A stretch of DNA of 64,000 bases, from contig NZ_FQTW01000001.1 in the NCBI RefSeq assembly GCF_900129035.1, positions 124,001 to 188,000 on the forward strand. The letters run 5' to 3'. The DNA comes from Psychroflexus salarius (GTDB lineage: Bacteria > Bacteroidota > Bacteroidia > Flavobacteriales > Flavobacteriaceae). Made by a program: the position numbers and the translations under genes. The notes beneath the pieces were generated by a model. The model saw nothing but the letters and a program-made list of their open reading frames with translations, ran no database searches and was not told the origin of the DNA. How positions within the stretch are numbered: the stretch's first letter is position 1; every line of letters begins with the position of its first letter. This document shows positions 27,463-35,647 of this stretch, in pieces.

Positions 27463-28097
27463 TAATTAGATTTGCGGCGGTTATTTAAAACTTGAACTAC
27501 GTCTGCTAATTTAAAACCTTTCGCTTGAAGTAAAATGAGATAATGAAAAAGCAAATCAGCACTTTCATTTAAAAACAACTCATCATTTTCATCTTTAGCT
27601 TCAATCACCACTTCAACCGCTTCTTCACCTACTTTTTGAGCAATTTTATTAATACCTTCATTAAACAAAGAAGTGACATAACTTTTCGGTAAGTTCTCTG
27701 ATTGATGAGATTTTTTAGAAGCTGTTTTTCGTTCTGTAATGGTTTGCTCAAGCTCAGTTAAAAACCCAAAATTAGCGGTATTAGCTTCAGCCCAACAAGT
27801 GTCAGTTCCCTTGTGACAGGTTGGGCCACTTGGAGTTACTTGAATTAACAAGGCATCTTGATCACAGTCAAGTTTTAGATCTTTTAAGTGTAAATAGTTG
27901 CCACTTTCTTCGCCTTTAGTCCAAAGTCGTTGTTTACTTCTACTAAAAAAAGTGACTTGTTTTAAATCTATTGTTTTTTTAAGTGCCTCTTGATTCATGT
28001 AACCTAACATAAGAACGTTTTTGGTAGTTGCATCTTGAATAATGGCTGGCACTAATTGATCTGGATATTTTGAAAAGTTAACTTGGTTTAGAATCAT
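27462..28097 (-). CDS. hisIE: Bifunctional phosphoribosyl-AMP cyclohydrolase / phosphoribosyl-ATP pyrophosphatase
   Basis: 211 aa fusion catalysing steps 2 and 3 of histidine synthesis. The HisI half (1 to about 105) has [32 protein letters not shown] and the zinc/magnesium ligands in [12 protein letters not shown] and CHKGTDTCW. The HisE half (about 115-211) has [20 protein letters not shown] and [11 protein letters not shown]. It overlaps hisF by 4 nt and truA by 1 nt. Confidence 0.96.
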   Translation of the reverse strand: MILNQVNFSKYPDQLVPAIIQDATTKNVLMLGYMNQEALKKTIDLKQVTFFSRSKQRLWTKGEESGNYLHLKDLKLDCDQDALLIQVTPSGPTCHKGTDTCWAEANTANFGFLTELEQTITERKTASKKSHQSENLPKSYVTSLFNEGINKIAQKVGEEAVEVVIEAKDENDELFLNESADLLFHYLILLQAKGFKLADVVQVLNNRRKSN

Positions 28098-28849
28098 AAT
28101 CTTACAGGAATTTTAGAATTTAATAGATAAGTTTTTAAATCTTTTATTTGAATTTCTTTAAAGTGAAAAACACTAGCAGCTAAAGCAGCATCAGCTTGAC
28201 CTAGAATAAAGGTATCTTTAAAATGTTGCTTAGTACCTGCACCACCAGAAGCAATTACAGGAATATTGACTATACTTGATAGTTTAGCCAAAGCTTCATT
28301 CGCAAAACCATTTTTAGTGCCATCATGATTCATAGATGTAAATAAAATTTCACCAGCGCCAAGACTTTCGACTTGTTTTGCCCATTCAAATAAATTAAGA
28401 CTTGTGGCTTGTTTGCCACCAACTAAATGAACTTTCCATTCATTATCTATTTGCTTAGCATCAATAGCCACTACGCAACATTGAGAACCAAATTGCGATG
28501 CAATTTCAGTTATTAAGGATGGCTTTTTAACTGCTGCTGAATTAATAGAGACTTTATCAGCACCATGCTTCAAAAGTAATTCTACATCCTTGACTGAAGC
28601 TATTCCTCCACCAACTGTAAACGGAATATTAATGTGTTGAGCGATGTCTTCAACAAGTTTAGCTAAAGTTTTTCGGCGTTCTTCAGTTGCTGATATATCA
28701 AGAAAAACTAACTCATCAGCTAAGTTTTCAGCATAATGAATGGCAAGTTCTACAGGATCACCAGCATCTTTTAAGTCAACAAAATTAACACCTTTAACTG
28801 TGCGACCATTTTTTATATCTAGACAGGGAATAATTCTTTTTGTCAGCAT
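28094..28849 (-). CDS. hisF: Imidazole glycerol phosphate synthase, cyclase subunit
   Basis: 251 aa (beta/alpha)8 barrel making IGP and AICAR from PRFAR and ammonia supplied by HisH. The catalytic Asp pair is in [15 protein letters not shown] (D11) and VVAIDAKQ (about D130). Phosphate-binding loops are GGGIAS and ASGGAG. It starts 29 bp after hisA and overlaps hisIE by 4 nt. Confidence 0.97.
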   Translation of the reverse strand: MLTKRIIPCLDIKNGRTVKGVNFVDLKDAGDPVELAIHYAENLADELVFLDISATEERRKTLAKLVEDIAQHINIPFTVGGGIASVKDVELLLKHGADKVSINSAAVKKPSLITEIASQFGSQCCVVAIDAKQIDNEWKVHLVGGKQATSLNLFEWAKQVESLGAGEILFTSMNHDGTKNGFANEALAKLSSIVNIPVIASGGAGTKQHFKDTFILGQADAALAASVFHFKEIQIKDLKTYLLNSKIPVRL

Positions 28850-28878
28850 TTAGCAATTAATTAAATATTAATTTGAAT

Positions 28879-29610
28879 TTATGAAGTTTGACTTACAATG
28901 TAATTTTCAAGATCTTTTAAAGAAATCTTATTTTCATATATGGCTTTACCAATAATAATCCCTTCGCAACCTATTTCATTTGCATGATGTAGATCGTCTA
29001 TACCAGCTACGCCACCTGAGGCAATCAGTTTAATTTTTGGGTGTTGTTGTAGGATATTTTTATACAAGTCAATAGCTGTGCCTTCAAGAGTTCCATCTTT
29101 AGATATATCGGTGGCAATAACATAATTAACCCCTTTTTTTACAAAACTTTGAATAAAACTTAAAATATCAAAGTCTGAATCTTCTAACCAACCTGTAGTG
29201 GCAATTTTACCATTTTTAGCATCAGCTCCTAAAATTATTTTATCATTACCGTAGGTTTTGAGCCATTTCATAAATAAATCTTCATTTTTAACGGCAATGC
29301 TTCCGCCAGTGATTTGATGCGCACCAGATTCGAAAGCAATTCGTAAATCTTCATCAGACTTTAAGCCTCCGCCAAAATCAATTTGTAAATCGGTTTTAGA
29401 TGCGATGCGTTCTAAAACTTTATAATTAACAATATGTTGAGATTTTGCACCATCAAGGTCAACTAAGTGCAAATGCTTTATCCCATGATCTTCAAATGTC
29501 ATGGCTATTTCAAGCGGGTCTTCATTATATACTTTTTGAGTGCTATAATCGCCTTTGGTTAGACGAACGCATTTACCCTCAATTATATCTATAGCTGGTA
29601 TGATTCTCAT
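28879..29610 (-). CDS. hisA: ProFAR isomerase
   Basis: 243 aa (beta/alpha)8 barrel performing the Amadori rearrangement of ProFAR to PRFAR. The catalytic Asp is D8 in [14 protein letters not shown] and the second is in [12 protein letters not shown]. Phosphate loops are FGGGLKS and ASGGVAG. It shares barrel ancestry with HisF. It is preceded by a 56-bp AT-rich gap after hisH, the widest in the operon, with no clear promoter. Confidence 0.97.
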   Translation of the reverse strand: MRIIPAIDIIEGKCVRLTKGDYSTQKVYNEDPLEIAMTFEDHGIKHLHLVDLDGAKSQHIVNYKVLERIASKTDLQIDFGGGLKSDEDLRIAFESGAHQITGGSIAVKNEDLFMKWLKTYGNDKIILGADAKNGKIATTGWLEDSDFDILSFIQSFVKKGVNYVIATDISKDGTLEGTAIDLYKNILQQHPKIKLIASGGVAGIDDLHHANEIGCEGIIIGKAIYENKISLKDLENYIVSQTS

Positions 29611-29666
29611 TTTTATTTATTTTTAATATTTAAATCATTTATTATCAATATATATATGTTATTTAC

Positions 29667-30257
29667 TTAAACTTTTAGTTTAATAAAATTTTCAAGTAGC
29701 TGCTCACCTGCTCGACCACTTTTTTCTGGATGAAATTGTACGCCATAAAAATTTTGATGTTGAAGGGCAACTGTATAATCATTACCGTAGTTAGATAATG
29801 CAATAGCTTCAACATATTTTGGGACATAATATGAGTGAACCAAATACATAAATTCACCTTCTGAAATTCCATTAAATAAATCACCTTTTAATGAGTGAAT
29901 TGCATTCCACCCAACTTGTGGTACTTTAAGATCTGAGTTTGAGAATTTAATTACATCTACATCAAAAATACCTAAGGCATTGGTGTTTCCTTCAGTAGTT
30001 TTATGACACATCAGTTGCATCCCTAAACAAATACCCAATACAGGCTGTTTTAAGTTTGGTATCAATTGATCTAAGCCTGTAGATTGTAATTTTTGCATCG
30101 CTGAGCTTGCTTCACCAACACCAGGGAAAATAATTTTGTCTGAATTGATAAGTTCTTCTGGACTGTTAGTCAATTGCGCTTTGATGCCCAAACGCTGAAA
30201 TGCAAACTGAATACTCTTAATATTTCCTGCACCGTAATCTATAATTGAAAGCTTCAC
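29667..30257 (-). CDS. hisH: Imidazole glycerol phosphate synthase, glutaminase subunit
   Basis: 196 aa class I glutamine amidotransferase that releases ammonia for HisF. The triad Cys is in VLGICLGMQLMC; the His-Glu pair is in GVQFHPEKSG. The oxyanion and glycine-rich loop is IDYGAGNIKSI. It starts 28 bp after hisB. Confidence 0.97.
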   Translation of the reverse strand: MKLSIIDYGAGNIKSIQFAFQRLGIKAQLTNSPEELINSDKIIFPGVGEASSAMQKLQSTGLDQLIPNLKQPVLGICLGMQLMCHKTTEGNTNALGIFDVDVIKFSNSDLKVPQVGWNAIHSLKGDLFNGISEGEFMYLVHSYYVPKYVEAIALSNYGNDYTVALQHQNFYGVQFHPEKSGRAGEQLLENFIKLKV

Positions 30258-30285
30258 GTTAAGATAATTTAAGTTTGGTTAATGC

Positions 30286-31419
30286 TTATAAAGTTCCTTT
30301 AGTACTTGGTAAAATCATTTTATCGGGGTCGCGTTTAACCGCCATTTTAATGGCTTTTGCAAAAGCTTTAAAAATCGCTTCGATTTTGTGATGCTCATTT
30401 TGACCTTCAGCTTTAATATTAAGATTAGCTTTTGCTGCATCTGAAAAGGATTTAAAAAAGTGCATAAACATTTCAGTAGGCATTTTACCAATCATTTCAC
30501 GCTTAAAATCGGCTTCCCAGACTAGCCAATTTCTACCGCCAAAGTCAATAGCCACTTGCGCTAGACAGTCGTCCATTGGTAAACAAAACCCGTAACGCTC
30601 TACACCTATTTTATCTCCAATAGCTTGGGCAAATGCTTCTCCTAAGGCTAAAGCTGTATCTTCTATGGTATGATGCTCATCGACCTCAAGGTCGCCTTTG
30701 GTGCTTATCTCTAAATCTATTAAGCCATGTTTTGAAATTTGATCTAACATATGGTCGAAAAATGCTAAACCTGTAGAAATATGACTTTTTCCAGTACCGT
30801 CTAAATTGACTTCAACTGAGATTTTAGTTTCTTTGGTGTTACGACTAATTGAAGCTTTACGTGAAGGCCAACATAAAAAATTTTTAATATCATTCCAATC
30901 TTGAGTTTCGAGCACTATGTTTTGCTGAAGTTGTTCTACTTCATCAGACACCTCTTCATTTCCTAATTGACGTTGGTTATTTATGTAGATTGCTTTAGCG
31001 CCCAAGTTTTGGGCTAGTTTCACATCAGTAAGTCGGTCACCAATCACAAAAGATTTTTTTAAATCATAATTATCTTTAAAATATTTACCTAGCAAACCCG
31101 TATTAGGTTTTCGGTTGGGTGAATTATCTTTTGCAAAGCTTTTATCTATAAAAATTTCTGAAAACGAAATACCTTCGGACGCAAGCGTGTCAACAATGAA
31201 GTTTTGGATAGGCCAGAAATCTTTTTCAAGATATTGTTCGGTACCTAAACCATCTTGATTTGTGATCATTACCAATTCAAAATTAGTTGATTGTGCTATT
31301 TTTTGCAAGGCTGTAATCACATGAGGTAAAAATTCAAGTTTAGAAAAAACGTCGACTTGTTCGTCTTTTGGCTCAGCGATAATTGTACCGTCACGGTCTA
31401 TAAATAAAACGGTTTTCAT
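30286..31419 (-). CDS. hisB: Bifunctional histidinol-phosphatase / imidazoleglycerol-phosphate dehydratase
   Basis: 377 aa fusion. The N-terminal HAD phosphatase (1 to about 165) has the DxDxT motif FIDRDGTII and [14 protein letters not shown]. The C-terminal IGPD domain (about 185-377) has the manganese-binding histidine clusters [18 protein letters not shown] and [16 protein letters not shown]. The fusion covers steps 6 and 8 and is usual for Bacteroidota and Enterobacteria. It overlaps hisC by 4 nt. Confidence 0.97.
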   Translation of the reverse strand: MKTVLFIDRDGTIIAEPKDEQVDVFSKLEFLPHVITALQKIAQSTNFELVMITNQDGLGTEQYLEKDFWPIQNFIVDTLASEGISFSEIFIDKSFAKDNSPNRKPNTGLLGKYFKDNYDLKKSFVIGDRLTDVKLAQNLGAKAIYINNQRQLGNEEVSDEVEQLQQNIVLETQDWNDIKNFLCWPSRKASISRNTKETKISVEVNLDGTGKSHISTGLAFFDHMLDQISKHGLIDLEISTKGDLEVDEHHTIEDTALALGEAFAQAIGDKIGVERYGFCLPMDDCLAQVAIDFGGRNWLVWEADFKREMIGKMPTEMFMHFFKSFSDAAKANLNIKAEGQNEHHKIEAIFKAFAKAIKMAVKRDPDKMILPSTKGTL

Positions 31420-32468
31420 TGGTCTAATTGATTTAAAATAAGCATTAGTTTTTTGTTTTGTTCAGGCGTTCCTACACTAATTCGCAAGCAATTTTCACAG
31501 CCAACTTCTTGGGTTCTATTTCTTACAATTACACCTAAATCAATTAACTGTTGGTAACGCTTATTAGCATCATCAACACGACATAAGAGGAAGTTTGCAT
31601 CGCTTGGAAATACTTGTTTTATAAAAGAAACTTCATTAAACTGTTTTGCTAAAAGCTGACGTTCTGAAGTTGTGATTTTCACTTGAAAATTCACAGTATC
31701 ATAGTTTTTGATCACTTCTAAGGCCTTCTTTTGCGTTAATTGATTAACATTATAAGGTGGTTTTATCTTCTCTAAAACATTAATAATTGAAGGATGTGCA
31801 AAACATACTCCAAGCCTAATTGCCGCATGGCCCAATGCTTTAGAGAAAGTTTGTGTTACAATTAAGTTGTCATAAATTTGTAATTCACTTATAAATGAGC
31901 TTGTTGAGCTAAAGTCAATATAAGCTTCATCAATCACTACCAAACCTTTAAACTGCTCTAATAATAGTTTAATGCTATTAATTTGCATCACATTTCCTGA
32001 AGGATTATTAGGAGAAGATATAAAAATAAGTTTTGTTGCAGATGTAATTTCGTCTAGCACCGCTGAGGTATTTATCTGAAATCCTTCAGTAAGGTTGACA
32101 TTTACCACTTCTACAGCATTTAAATTTGCTAAAACTTGGTACATGCCATAAGTTGGTGGCATTGTAATGACTTGGTTTTGATGAGGTTCACAAAAAGCTC
32201 TAAAGATTAAATCTAAAACTTCATCACTGCCATTACCAAGCATTAACTGTGTTGCAGAAACCGACTTTAGGCTGGCAAGTTCTTCTTTAAGCTCAAGTTG
32301 ATATGGGTCTGGATAACGATTGAAGTTATTGTCAAACGGACTTTCATTAGCGTCTAGAAAAGTTAAATTGTCGTGAGATGAAGTAAATTCGTCTCTAGCT
32401 GAAGAATAAGCCTTCATAGCTTTTACATTCTCTCGAACTAAATGGCTTAAATTAAATTGATTTTTCAT
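31416..32468 (-). CDS. hisC: Histidinol-phosphate aminotransferase
   Basis: 350 aa fold-type I PLP enzyme converting imidazole acetol phosphate to histidinol phosphate. The PLP lysine lies in [16 protein letters not shown]. Cofactor contacts include [11 protein letters not shown] and SSPNNPSGN; the C-terminal Arg is in [12 protein letters not shown]. It overlaps hisD and hisB by 4 nt each (ATGA), indicating tight translational coupling. Confidence 0.96.
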   Translation of the reverse strand: MKNQFNLSHLVRENVKAMKAYSSARDEFTSSHDNLTFLDANESPFDNNFNRYPDPYQLELKEELASLKSVSATQLMLGNGSDEVLDLIFRAFCEPHQNQVITMPPTYGMYQVLANLNAVEVVNVNLTEGFQINTSAVLDEITSATKLIFISSPNNPSGNVMQINSIKLLLEQFKGLVVIDEAYIDFSSTSSFISELQIYDNLIVTQTFSKALGHAAIRLGVCFAHPSIINVLEKIKPPYNVNQLTQKKALEVIKNYDTVNFQVKITTSERQLLAKQFNEVSFIKQVFPSDANFLLCRVDDANKRYQQLIDLGVIVRNRTQEVGCENCLRISVGTPEQNKKLMLILNQLDQ

Positions 32469-33766
32469 GATTTCACACTTTCTTTTATGGCTTCTAATCT
32501 TTTAGACATTGCATTTTTATGTGCTTGAAGTCCTTCAGCTTCTGCCATTAATTCAACAGCTACACCAATGTTTTTAATACCTGTTTGGTTAATTTCTTGA
32601 TAGGTAATTGTCTTCATAAATGCGTCTAGGTTAACACCACTATATTGTTTGGCATAAGCATTTGTTGGCAGTGTGTGATTAGTTCCAGATGCGTAATCGC
32701 CTGCGCTTTCTGGTGTAAAATCACCAATAAACACCGAGCCTGCATTATGAATATGATCTATAAAAAAATTGTTATCCTTTGTGGCGACTATAAAATGTTC
32801 AGGAGCATAATTATTAATAAGTTCAGCTGCTTCATTAAATGAATTTACAAGTATAAATTTTGAATTACTGATTGCAGCCTCAGCAATTTCAACTCTAGGT
32901 AAAACTTCAATTTGGGCTTCAATTTCTAATTTTACAGCTTCAATAAAAGAATTGTCTGTTGAAACTAAAATCACTTGAGAATCTTTTCCATGTTCAGCTT
33001 GACTTAATAAATCAGACGCAACAAATGAAGGCTTAGCAGTTTCATCGGCCATAACTAGTAATTCAGACGGACCTGCAGGCATATCGATAGCGACATCAAA
33101 AGTTGTTGCCACTTGTTTAGCAACTGTTACATATTGATTTCCAGGCCCGAAAATTTTATAGGCTTTTGGAATGCTATCGGTACCAAAAGTAAAGCCAGCA
33201 ATAGCTTGAATTCCACCAACCTTCACCACTGTTTTAATACCGCATAAATGAGCTGTATATAAAATCGCTGGATGAATTGAGCCATCTTTTTGTGGTGGTG
33301 TTGCTAAGGTAATGGTTTTGCAACCAGCAATTTTTGCAGGAATGGCTAACATCAAAATACTCGAAAATAAAGGCGCACTGCCACCAGGAATATATAATCC
33401 AACACTGTCAATCGGTTTCTTAGCTTGCCAACAAATAACGCCAGGTTGTGTCTCAACTTTAGCCAAATTATTTGATTTTTGGGCTTCGTGAAATTTATAA
33501 ATGTTGTTGTAAGCCAGTTTGATGGCTTCTTTTAAACCAGTAGAAACTAAATCTGATGCCGCTTCAAACTCGTTAGAACTAACAACACTATTTGAAATCT
33601 TAACACCATCAAACATTTCGGTGTATTTTTGAATAGCTTTATCTCCGTGAGATTGAATATCTTTAAAAATAGATTTTACGCTTTGCTCTAAATCGTTATA
33701 AGATTGTGTGGGTCTTTTTAATATTTGAGCCCAATCTTGTTTGGGAGGAAACTTGATGGTATTCAT
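32465..33766 (-). CDS. hisD: Histidinol dehydrogenase
   Basis: 433 aa zinc enzyme oxidising histidinol to histidine with two NAD+. Zinc and catalytic residues sit in LLSQAEHGKDSQVILV, APEHFIVAT and ASGTNHTLPTNAYAKQYSGV. The VGLYIPGGSAPLFSSILMLA segment is the HisD signature. Its start overlaps the hisG stop by 1 nt. Confidence 0.97.
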   Translation of the reverse strand: MNTIKFPPKQDWAQILKRPTQSYNDLEQSVKSIFKDIQSHGDKAIQKYTEMFDGVKISNSVVSSNEFEAASDLVSTGLKEAIKLAYNNIYKFHEAQKSNNLAKVETQPGVICWQAKKPIDSVGLYIPGGSAPLFSSILMLAIPAKIAGCKTITLATPPQKDGSIHPAILYTAHLCGIKTVVKVGGIQAIAGFTFGTDSIPKAYKIFGPGNQYVTVAKQVATTFDVAIDMPAGPSELLVMADETAKPSFVASDLLSQAEHGKDSQVILVSTDNSFIEAVKLEIEAQIEVLPRVEIAEAAISNSKFILVNSFNEAAELINNYAPEHFIVATKDNNFFIDHIHNAGSVFIGDFTPESAGDYASGTNHTLPTNAYAKQYSGVNLDAFMKTITYQEINQTGIKNIGVAVELMAEAEGLQAHKNAMSKRLEAIKESVKS

Positions 33767-34626
33767 TATAAAATCATTTTTTCAATAGGATTAACTAAAA
33801 TGCTTTCAGCGCCAGCAGCTTTCAACTCGTCTATGATGTCCCAAAATTTTTCTTGGTTAATCACCGTGTGTAATGAACTCCAATTCTTTTCAGCTAAAGG
33901 CATAACCGTTGGACTTTTCATCCCTGGTAAAATTTTTATGATTTGATCAATTTTATCATTTGGTGCGTTAAGCAAAACATATTTAGCGTCTTTAGCTTTT
34001 AAAACCGCATCAATCCTGAATAAAAGCTTGTTTAATATTTCTTTTTTATCAGGATTTAAATGAGGTGATTTAACTAAAACTGCCTCACTTTTAGTAATTT
34101 CTTCAACCTCTTTTAAATTGTTTTTGAATAATGTACTACCGCTTGAAACGATATCGCAAACCGCATCGGCTAAACCAATACTTGGCGCAATTTCAACTGA
34201 ACCGTTTATGAGGTGAATTTCGGCTTTTATTTGATGTTGATCTAGAAATTTTTGAAGTGTATTTGGGTAAGATGTTGCAATTTGTTTACCATTTAAATCT
34301 TTTGGCGATTGATAATCAACTTGATTAGGTATGGCTATTGAAACGCGACATTTTGAGAAGCCCAAAGATTTTAAAATAGGTAAATCTTCCCCTTTTTCTA
34401 AACATAAATTTTCACCAATAATGGCAGCATCAACCACTTCATCACGTAAATATTGTGGAATATCACCATTTCTAAGGTATAAGATTTCTATCGGAAAATT
34501 TGAAGCACTGACCTTTAGCTGGTCTTTTCCATTATTAATTGATATGCCACAATCTTTTAATATTTGAAGCGAGTCATCATGTAAACGACCAGATTTTTGA
34601 ATTGCAATTTTTAGTTTTTCTTTCAT
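33766..34626 (-). CDS. hisG: ATP phosphoribosyltransferase (long form)
   Basis: 286 aa, first committed enzyme: ATP + PRPP gives phosphoribosyl-ATP. The start KLKIAIQKSGRLHDDSLQIL and the PRPP loop SSGSTLFKNNLKEVE mark HisG. The length and a C-terminal ACT-like regulatory domain (about 205-286, containing ILPGMKSPTVMPL) make it the long, self-regulated form that needs no HisZ and is inhibited by histidine. It is preceded by the leader peptide and attenuator at 34642-34759. Confidence 0.97.
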   Translation of the reverse strand: MKEKLKIAIQKSGRLHDDSLQILKDCGISINNGKDQLKVSASNFPIEILYLRNGDIPQYLRDEVVDAAIIGENLCLEKGEDLPILKSLGFSKCRVSIAIPNQVDYQSPKDLNGKQIATSYPNTLQKFLDQHQIKAEIHLINGSVEIAPSIGLADAVCDIVSSGSTLFKNNLKEVEEITKSEAVLVKSPHLNPDKKEILNKLLFRIDAVLKAKDAKYVLLNAPNDKIDQIIKILPGMKSPTVMPLAEKNWSSLHTVINQEKFWDIIDELKAAGAESILVNPIEKMIL

Positions 34627-34641
34627 AGCTTTAAATTAAAA

Positions 34642-34671
34642 AACCCGTTTAAACAAATGCTTAAACGGGTT
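34642..34671 (-). terminator. his operon attenuator (intrinsic terminator between leader peptide and hisG)
   Basis: On the minus strand, an 11-bp stem AACCCGTTTAA / TTAAACGGGTT with an 8-nt loop GCATTTGT is followed by four further T residues. It lies 22 bp after the leader stop and 15 bp before hisG. The loop side (GCATTTGTT, 34660-34652) is exactly complementary to AACAAATGC at 34710-34702 inside the leader reading frame, giving a mutually exclusive antiterminator. Confidence 0.85.
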
Positions 34672-34693
34672 ATGTGTTATAGTTTAACTTACA

Positions 34694-34759
34694 TCAACGC
34701 TGCATTTGTTCGTGATTTAACGAATACCAAACATGATGATGTAAATGTGTTATTTTCAT
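34694..34759 (-). CDS. His operon leader peptide (21 aa)
   Basis: The reading frame starts MKITHLHHHVWYSL and continues with one further His before the TGA at 34696-34694. Five of 21 codons are His, at positions 5, 7, 8, 9 and 16, against about 2% expected. It sits between a full promoter and the attenuator. By analogy with the enterobacterial his leader, ribosome stalling at codons 5-9 when charged tRNA-His is scarce would free the segment AACAAATGC (codons 17-20) to block the terminator. At sufficient His the ribosome reaches the stop, covers that segment and lets the terminator form. Confidence 0.85.
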   Translation of the reverse strand: MKITHLHHHVWYSLNHEQMQR

Positions 34760-34765
34760 ATAATG

Positions 34766-34796
34766 CAAATTTAACTATAAGTCTAACTTCTACAAA
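34766..34796 (-). promoter_or_regulatory. his operon promoter (-33 TTTG, -7 TAAATTTG)
   Basis: On the minus strand TTTG (34796-34793) and TAAATTTG (34773-34766) are separated by 19 bp, a perfect Bacteroidota housekeeping promoter. Its -7 box ends only 6 nt before the leader ATG, so the leader peptide would be translated from a nearly leaderless mRNA. Confidence 0.8.
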
Positions 34797-34820
34797 TTAT
34801 TTTTAGGTTTTAAGATATTT

Positions 34821-35636
34821 TTAATTGTTACCTAATATAACTGGTAAACCTTCATCACCTGAGCCAATAACAATGACTTTAGAGTTAGAAGAATTTGAGA
34901 GTTCTAATGTTGCTTGAATTCCTTTTTCTCTTAAAATCTTATCGGTTAAAGAAGCACTTAATATTTCATTCGCTGCAGCTTTACCTTCAGCTTCAATACG
35001 CTGTCTTTGTTTTTCTTTTTCGGCTTTTTCTAGACGGTATTGATATTCTAAAGATTCTTGTTCTTGCTTTAGTTTACGCTCAATAGCTGTTTTAATAGTT
35101 GGAGGCAACGACACATCACGCACTAAAATTCTATTAACCAAAACGTATTGGTCTCTTAGAAGTTGCTCTGTTTCTTCATACATTTCTTTTTGAATTGACT
35201 CACGCTTTTGAGCATATAGTTCTTCAGGCTTGTAACGTCCTACAACCGTTCTTGTTGCTGATCTCACAGCTGGCTGAATTAAACGTCTTATATAATCTTC
35301 ACCTCGTTCTTTATGTAATAGACCTAATCTATCATAATCTGGTTCAAACCAAATTGTGGCATCTAGTTTTATATCTAAACCATTGGAAGACAGAACCGTC
35401 ATTTTTTCATCGATTGTTTGTTGTCTTACTTCATAGACAAATACATCATTCCAAGGTGCAACGATATGAAATCCTTCACTTAGTGGTGGTTCATCAGTTA
35501 CAACACCACCGCCGAATCGTTTAAACAAAACGCCCGCTTCACCTGAACTAATATTTACTGTTGAATTTGAAATAAAGATAATACCGATAATCACAACAAT
35601 TATTATTGGTACTATTGATTTTGGTAATTTTTCCAT
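34821..35636 (-). CDS. Prohibitin-family (SPFH/band 7) membrane protein
   Basis: 271 aa. One N-terminal membrane helix (about residues 8-25, IVPIIIVVIIGIIFIS) is followed by an SPFH domain (VNISSGEAGVLFKRFGGGV, GFHIVAPWNDVFVYEVRQQ, RRLIQPAVRSATRTVVGRY). A long helical, coiled-coil-prone segment (about 165-235, KLKQEQESLEYQYRLEKAE) precedes the C-terminus. Such proteins oligomerise at the membrane and often control FtsH-type proteases. Last gene of the fabG operon, 11 bp after the VWA-like gene. Confidence 0.9.
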   Translation of the reverse strand: MEKLPKSIVPIIIVVIIGIIFISNSTVNISSGEAGVLFKRFGGGVVTDEPPLSEGFHIVAPWNDVFVYEVRQQTIDEKMTVLSSNGLDIKLDATIWFEPDYDRLGLLHKERGEDYIRRLIQPAVRSATRTVVGRYKPEELYAQKRESIQKEMYEETEQLLRDQYVLVNRILVRDVSLPPTIKTAIERKLKQEQESLEYQYRLEKAEKEKQRQRIEAEGKAAANEILSASLTDKILREKGIQATLELSNSSNSKVIVIGSGDEGLPVILGNN

Positions 35637-35647
35637 TATTATTTATT

